DNA of 64,000 bases. Origin: Hyphomicrobium sp. Its GTDB lineage: Bacteria; Pseudomonadota; Alphaproteobacteria; Rhizobiales; Hyphomicrobiaceae. The position numbers and the translations under genes are program-made. The stretch spans positions 1 through 64,000 of the forward strand of contig JABFRT010000010.1 of NCBI GenBank assembly GCA_013141015.1. Reading direction: 5' to 3'. Of the stretch, positions 60,050-64,000 are shown piece after piece (the first letter of the stretch is position 1; each line of letters begins with the position of its first letter). Under the pieces are notes generated by a model. It saw only the letters and a list, made by a program, of their open reading frames with translations. It ran no database searches and had not been told where the DNA came from.

Positions 60050-62032
60050 TCACTCCGCCGCAATGATCTGAGGCCGGCGGCTTTTCACCGGCGCGCCGAC
60101 GCGCAAGCGGCGATCTGCAAGCGACAGCCCGCCACCGATGAACATGATCAGCGATCCAATCCAGATAAACCGCACCAGCGGATTGAAGTAGGCGCGCACT
60201 GCATAGGCGCCGCTGCCACCTTGTTCGTCACCGATCACGATATAAAGATCGCCGCGCCAGGACGCGAGAATTCCGGATTCCGTCGTCGGCTGAGGCGGCG
60301 CGTCATAGATGCGCTTTGATGGCTCCAACTTGGTCACCGCTGCACCATTGCGCGTGATGTCGAACGCCGCGATATCCTCGCGGTAATTCGGTCCCCGTCC
60401 GGGCGTCGCGCCCTTGAACGTCGCGTCATAGCCGCCGACCGTCACCGTCTCGCCCGGCTTCATCACCAGAATGCGTTCTTCCTGATAGGCGGTGGTGCCG
60501 ACGATACCGACAACCATCAAGCCGATACCGAAGTGCGCCAGCAGCGTGCCATAGCTTGCGCGCGGCAGATTGATCGCCCGGCGGACAACTTCATCCATCC
60601 CGGCTGCACCCAGCTTAACGCGCGTTGCCCATTCGGTCAGCGCGCCGAGCATCACGAAGCAGCCGAGCGCAATGCCAAACGGCGCCAGCCACGGCCCGCG
60701 ATTGAACAGCGCGTATGCAGCAACGCCGAGCACCAGTGCCGCGACAATCGCGAAGGCCAAGCGCTGCGCTACACCCGCAAGATCGCCGCGCTTCCAAGCG
60801 AGCAGCGGACCAAATGGCATGGCCAACAGCAACGGCAGCATCAGCGGCCCAAACGTCATGTTGAAGAATGGTGGACCAACCGAAATCTTGTCGCCGGTTG
60901 TGGCTTCCAGGATCAGCGGATAAAGAGTGCCGATCAACACCGTCGCGGCACTCGTCACCAGCAGCAGGTTGTTCAAAACCAGCGTGCCTTCGCGGCTGAC
61001 CGGCTGGAACAAACCGCCGGTTCGCATGTCCTTGGCGCGCGTTGCAAACATCGCGAGGCCGCCACCCGTGAACAGCACCAGAATGCCGAGAATGAAAACA
61101 CCACGCTCCGGATCGACCGCGAACGAATGCACCGACGTCAACACGCCGGAGCGGAGAATAAACGTGCCCATCAACGACAGCGAGAAGGTCAGGATCGCGA
61201 GAAGGATCGTCCACACCTTCAAGGCTTCGCGCTTTTCCATGACAAGCGCTGAATGGACCAGTGCTGTGCCAGCCAGCCACGGCATGAACGACGCATTCTC
61301 AACCGGATCCCAGAACCACCAACCGCCCCAACCGAGTTCGTAATAGGCCCACCACGATCCCATCGCGATGCCAATTGTGAGGAACATCCAGGCGGCCAAT
61401 GTCCACGGCCTGACCCAGCGCGCCCACGCGGCATCGATGCGGCCTTCGATCAAGGCTGCAATCGCAAACGAGAACGCAATCGAAAAGCCGACGTATCCTG
61501 TGTAGAGAAACGGCGGGTGGAACGCCAACGCGGGGTCCTGCAAAATCGGGTTCAAGCCGCGCCCGTCCGCTGGCGCAGGTATCAACCGCGCAAACGGATC
61601 GGACGTCATCAGAATGAACAGCAGAAACGCCAGAGCAATCGACGCCTGCACTGCCAGCACGTTGGCTTTCAGCGTCGCTGGCAAATTGTTGCCGAACGCC
61701 GCCACCGCCGCGCCAAACAAGGCAAGGATCAGCACCCAGAGTAGCATCGAGCCTTCGTGGTTGCCCCACACGCCGGAAATTTTATACAGCATCGGCTTGG
61801 TTGAATGCGAGTTGGCCGCAACGTTGGCAACCGAGAAATCGCTTGTCACGTAAGCGTGCATCAATGCCAGAAATGCAATGCTGAGCAGGGCAAGCTGAGC
61901 CAAGGCCGCGGGCTCTGCGACGTTCATCAGCCGCACGTCGCGGGCACGCGCGCCAATCAGCGGCACAACCGTTTGCACAGCCGCGACCAGCAGGGCGAGG
62001 ATCAAAGCGAAATGTCCAAATTCAACAATCAC
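60050..62032 (-). CDS. ccmF: Heme lyase CcmF
   Basis: A 660-residue multi-pass protein (CycK). The heme-handling WWD signature is WGGWWFWDPVENASFMPW; conserved His residues lie in loops. It attaches heme from holo-CcmE to apocytochromes in the periplasm. The start is GTG with GAGGGG upstream. All c-type cytochromes of the window (PedF, SoxD) would need it. Confidence 0.97.
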   Translation of the reverse strand: MIVEFGHFALILALLVAAVQTVVPLIGARARDVRLMNVAEPAALAQLALLSIAFLALMHAYVTSDFSVANVAANSHSTKPMLYKISGVWGNHEGSMLLWVLILALFGAAVAAFGNNLPATLKANVLAVQASIALAFLLFILMTSDPFARLIPAPADGRGLNPILQDPALAFHPPFLYTGYVGFSIAFSFAIAALIEGRIDAAWARWVRPWTLAAWMFLTIGIAMGSWWAYYELGWGGWWFWDPVENASFMPWLAGTALVHSALVMEKREALKVWTILLAILTFSLSLMGTFILRSGVLTSVHSFAVDPERGVFILGILVLFTGGGLAMFATRAKDMRTGGLFQPVSREGTLVLNNLLLVTSAATVLIGTLYPLILEATTGDKISVGPPFFNMTFGPLMLPLLLAMPFGPLLAWKRGDLAGVAQRLAFAIVAALVLGVAAYALFNRGPWLAPFGIALGCFVMLGALTEWATRVKLGAAGMDEVVRRAINLPRASYGTLLAHFGIGLMVVGIVGTTAYQEERILVMKPGETVTVGGYDATFKGATPGRGPNYREDIAAFDITRNGAAVTKLEPSKRIYDAPPQPTTESGILASWRGDLYIVIGDEQGGSGAYAVRAYFNPLVRFIWIGSLIMFIGGGLSLADRRLRVGAPVKSRRPQIIAAE

Positions 62033-62054
62033 GGCGTTTGACCCCTCGTCCGTC

Positions 62055-62528
62055 TCATTGTTTCTTGACGCCGTCCGGATGCTGCGCGGTTTCGCCCAGT
62101 TTGACGCCGCGTGCTTCGAGCGATTTTTTCACTTCCGGCGGCATGTAGTTCTCGTCATGCTTGGCGAGTACGCTATCGGCTGTGAAATTGCCCGTCGTCT
62201 CAAGTTTTCCTTCAGCGACGACACCTTGCCCCTCGCGGAACAGATCCGGCAGCACGCCGGTGAATTTCACTGGAATTTCTTTGAGTGTATCCGTCACCTT
62301 GAACGACACCGTCGTGCCCTCGCCGCGCTCAACCGAGCCTTTCGCGACAAGCCCGCCAAGGCGGATGCGCTGCCCGGCCGGGATCTGCTTTTCGGCAATG
62401 TCGCTTGGAGTGTGGAAGAACACGATGCTGTCTTTGAGCGCGAACATCACCAGGATCGCAGCAACCGCCAGTGTCGCAACGCCAGCCCCAATCAAAACGC
62501 CGCGCTTCTGCTTGCGTGTCATGTGCAT
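62055..62528 (-). CDS. ccmE: Heme chaperone CcmE
   Basis: A 157-residue membrane-anchored OB-fold protein (CycJ). The N-terminal helix is VLIGAGVATLAVAAILVMFA. Covalent heme-binding His124 and axial Tyr128 are in LAKHDENYMPPEV. AAGGA lies just upstream of the ATG. It carries heme to CcmF. Confidence 0.97.
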   Translation of the reverse strand: MHMTRKQKRGVLIGAGVATLAVAAILVMFALKDSIVFFHTPSDIAEKQIPAGQRIRLGGLVAKGSVERGEGTTVSFKVTDTLKEIPVKFTGVLPDLFREGQGVVAEGKLETTGNFTADSVLAKHDENYMPPEVKKSLEARGVKLGETAQHPDGVKKQ

Positions 62529-62561
62529 TGTTTCCTTTGCGTTGCGTTGCGCGTCACCTGC

Positions 62562-63719
62562 TCAGCCCCCGACGCCGAGCGTTTTGACCATGTCGTCGAT
62601 GTCTTGCAGTGCGGCTGTGTCACCGGCAAGGCCAGCCTTCGCATCAGCCACGGCCTTAACCGCATCATCCTTGCGCCCCAGCATCTGATAGGCGCGGATT
62701 AACTTCAGCCAGCCGTCTTTATCTTTGGCATTAGCCTTCAAGCGCTCGGCCAAGTTTGAGACCATGCGATTGATCATGGCTTGGCGCTCGTCCGGGCTCA
62801 TCGCTTCCGCCGCCGCGATGTTGGCCGCCGTCGGGCCCTTGTCATTGGGCTTGGCCGATTGGGCGTTGCCGGCCACCGCGCCGGGATTTTCAATTCTGTT
62901 GAGACGGTCTTGTAGCGCTGCGCGCCACGGCGCGTCTTCAGGCGCTTCAGCAATCAACGCGCGATAATCAGATGCAGCATCGGCCGCCTTGCCGTCCTGC
63001 TCTTTGGCCAGCGCCAACCAGATCCGCGGCTCCTTGCGTTTGGGATCAGCGGCCAGCACCGTCTGCAACGCTTTGCGCGCGTCATCGGGCACAAGGCCGT
63101 TTTCTGCGCGGATGCGTGCTTCGGCAAACCCCTGCAAGCGCGGCGGCGTCTCGCCGAGAACTTTGATCGCCGACGCATAGGCAGACGCCGCATCGGAGAA
63201 CCGGCGCTGTGCCATATATACAGGAGCGATGACCTCCCAGCCCTTGCCGTCTTCGGGATGATCGCGCAGCCGCGCCTCAACCTTCGCGATCAGATCATCG
63301 GGCTTCGTGCCATCCACTTTGGCTGCGACGCGTTCGCTGAGCGGTTGACCGGGCAGTCCCGGCGCACCAAACGCCAGATACAGCCCGACGCTGGCGAGTG
63401 GCAGCAGTAGCGACGTCGCCAGATAAATTGGTTTCAAAAGTGAGCCCGGTGCCGCCGCATCGGTCGCAGCTTTGCTATCGCTTTTACCACCGCTGTGGCG
63501 CAGCACGCGCCGCCCAACCTCGGCCTTGGCGCTCCCGGCTTCGCTTTCAGTAACAACACCGCGCGCCACGTCCGCTTCGATCTCAGCCAGCTGATCGCGA
63601 TACACGGCTAGATCTGCTTCGGACGCATCCGCAAGCGGCTGATGGGTCTGCATCAAGGGGCGCGTGACGGCGTAGGTCACGGCGGCCGCCAGCGCTGCAA
63701 CGGCGATCCAAAATATCAT
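62562..63719 (-). CDS. ccmI: Cytochrome c maturation protein CcmI
   Basis: A 385-residue apocytochrome chaperone (CycH). Two N-terminal membrane helices (residues 2-20, IFWIAVAALAAAVTYAV, and about 100-120, YLATSLLLPLASVGLYLAF) flank a cytoplasmic leucine-zipper-like loop; TPR repeats follow (GWEVIAPVYMAQRRFSDAAS). The ATG at 63719 is chosen because it starts the first helix. First gene of the operon. Confidence 0.94.
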   Translation of the reverse strand: MIFWIAVAALAAAVTYAVTRPLMQTHQPLADASEADLAVYRDQLAEIEADVARGVVTESEAGSAKAEVGRRVLRHSGGKSDSKAATDAAAPGSLLKPIYLATSLLLPLASVGLYLAFGAPGLPGQPLSERVAAKVDGTKPDDLIAKVEARLRDHPEDGKGWEVIAPVYMAQRRFSDAASAYASAIKVLGETPPRLQGFAEARIRAENGLVPDDARKALQTVLAADPKRKEPRIWLALAKEQDGKAADAASDYRALIAEAPEDAPWRAALQDRLNRIENPGAVAGNAQSAKPNDKGPTAANIAAAEAMSPDERQAMINRMVSNLAERLKANAKDKDGWLKLIRAYQMLGRKDDAVKAVADAKAGLAGDTAALQDIDDMVKTLGVGG

Positions 63720-64000
63720 AGCCAGCACATCATCGTCTGCGCGCACTCTCCGGACCAAGCCCGCCTGACACCAATTGCCAGCGCGGCTTCTGCTCACTCT
63801 ATGACACGGTCAGAGATGTGGTGGCATCAAGCACAATCACAACCCGCCGCGCCCGCAATAGCGTCCGGCATAGAATTGCTACGCGGGGCGCGCAAGCGCA
63901 TCGCACAAGGCGTGGCTCAAGTGTCGCGGATGTCTACGCAATCGCCGAATGGGCGGATCGGATGCGCGGCCTCAGCCGGGGTTCCCTAGCCGATGTTTTG
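63720..64000. other. Upstream region of the ccm operon, no gene seen
   Basis: About 280 bases to the window edge with no supported gene. It should contain the ccmI promoter (minus strand). No conserved element was recognised. Confidence 0.4.

Noticed and set aside
1-64000. CRISPR array, tRNA, rRNA or prophage
   Set aside because: No regularly spaced direct repeats, no cloverleaf or rRNA sequence, and no phage structural genes were seen.

Overview
The window looks like chromosomal DNA of an alphaproteobacterium of the order Hyphomicrobiales (Rhizobiales). GC content is high. The right end carries a ccmI-ccmE-ccmF-ccmH, degP, response regulator, histidine kinase, glnE, sensor kinase, pepN order that I recall from rhizobial genomes. 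NrsF/sigma-F, DUF3307 and RIME-like intergenic repeats also fit. Genus cannot be fixed from the sequence alone, and no rRNA, tRNA or CRISPR array was seen.

Layout. Positions 1-4350 are a sparse accessory region with an SRPBCC protein, two unknown membrane-anchored or exported proteins, three REP-type palindromic elements and a truncated REP-associated transposase (RAYT). Positions 4369-11944 hold an ECF sigma/anti-sigma/subtilisin operon and a divergent gene for a 1408-residue secreted protein. Both are preceded by the same two-block promoter (TGAACC-N15-GCGACC), which makes the protein a predicted target of the sigma factor. Positions 12078-17708 hold a LuxR-type regulator, a single-subunit molybdopterin oxidoreductase, a small membrane protein, a HigBA toxin-antitoxin pair whose promoter encloses a perfect palindrome, and a DUF3307 protein. 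Positions 17820-19066 are a sigma-F/NrsF pair with its own promoter motif. Positions 19516-26362 are a type I secretion ABC transporter and adaptor behind a very acidic 1187-residue protein that is probably the cargo. Positions 26580-30530 hold a multicopper-oxidase-like protein, a NarL-type kinase and two response regulators.

Positions 30927-41803 are the most striking block. A PQQ dehydrogenase with the lanthanide-type Asp pair is surrounded by its usual helpers: a CXXXCW rhodanese-like protein, a YVTN propeller, cytochrome c-550, a MoxJ/XoxJ-like binding protein, a fused SoxYZ-like carrier and a SoxH-like metallohydrolase. These are followed by a DUF1194 protein, a second SoxYZ-like carrier and a SoxC/SoxD-like sulfite-dehydrogenase pair. 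No SoxAX or SoxB is present. I read this as a periplasmic system coupling quinoprotein chemistry to sulfur-carrier chemistry; the substrate is unknown.

Positions 41976-45067 encode carboxynorspermidine synthase and decarboxylase (polyamine synthesis) around a small lipoprotein. Then come pepN, a histidine kinase with a decayed ATPase domain, a sigma/anti-sigma/CpxP-like operon, glnE coupled to a two-component system, degP, a trypsin-like protease and the cytochrome c maturation operon. That operon would serve the cytochromes of the quinoprotein block.
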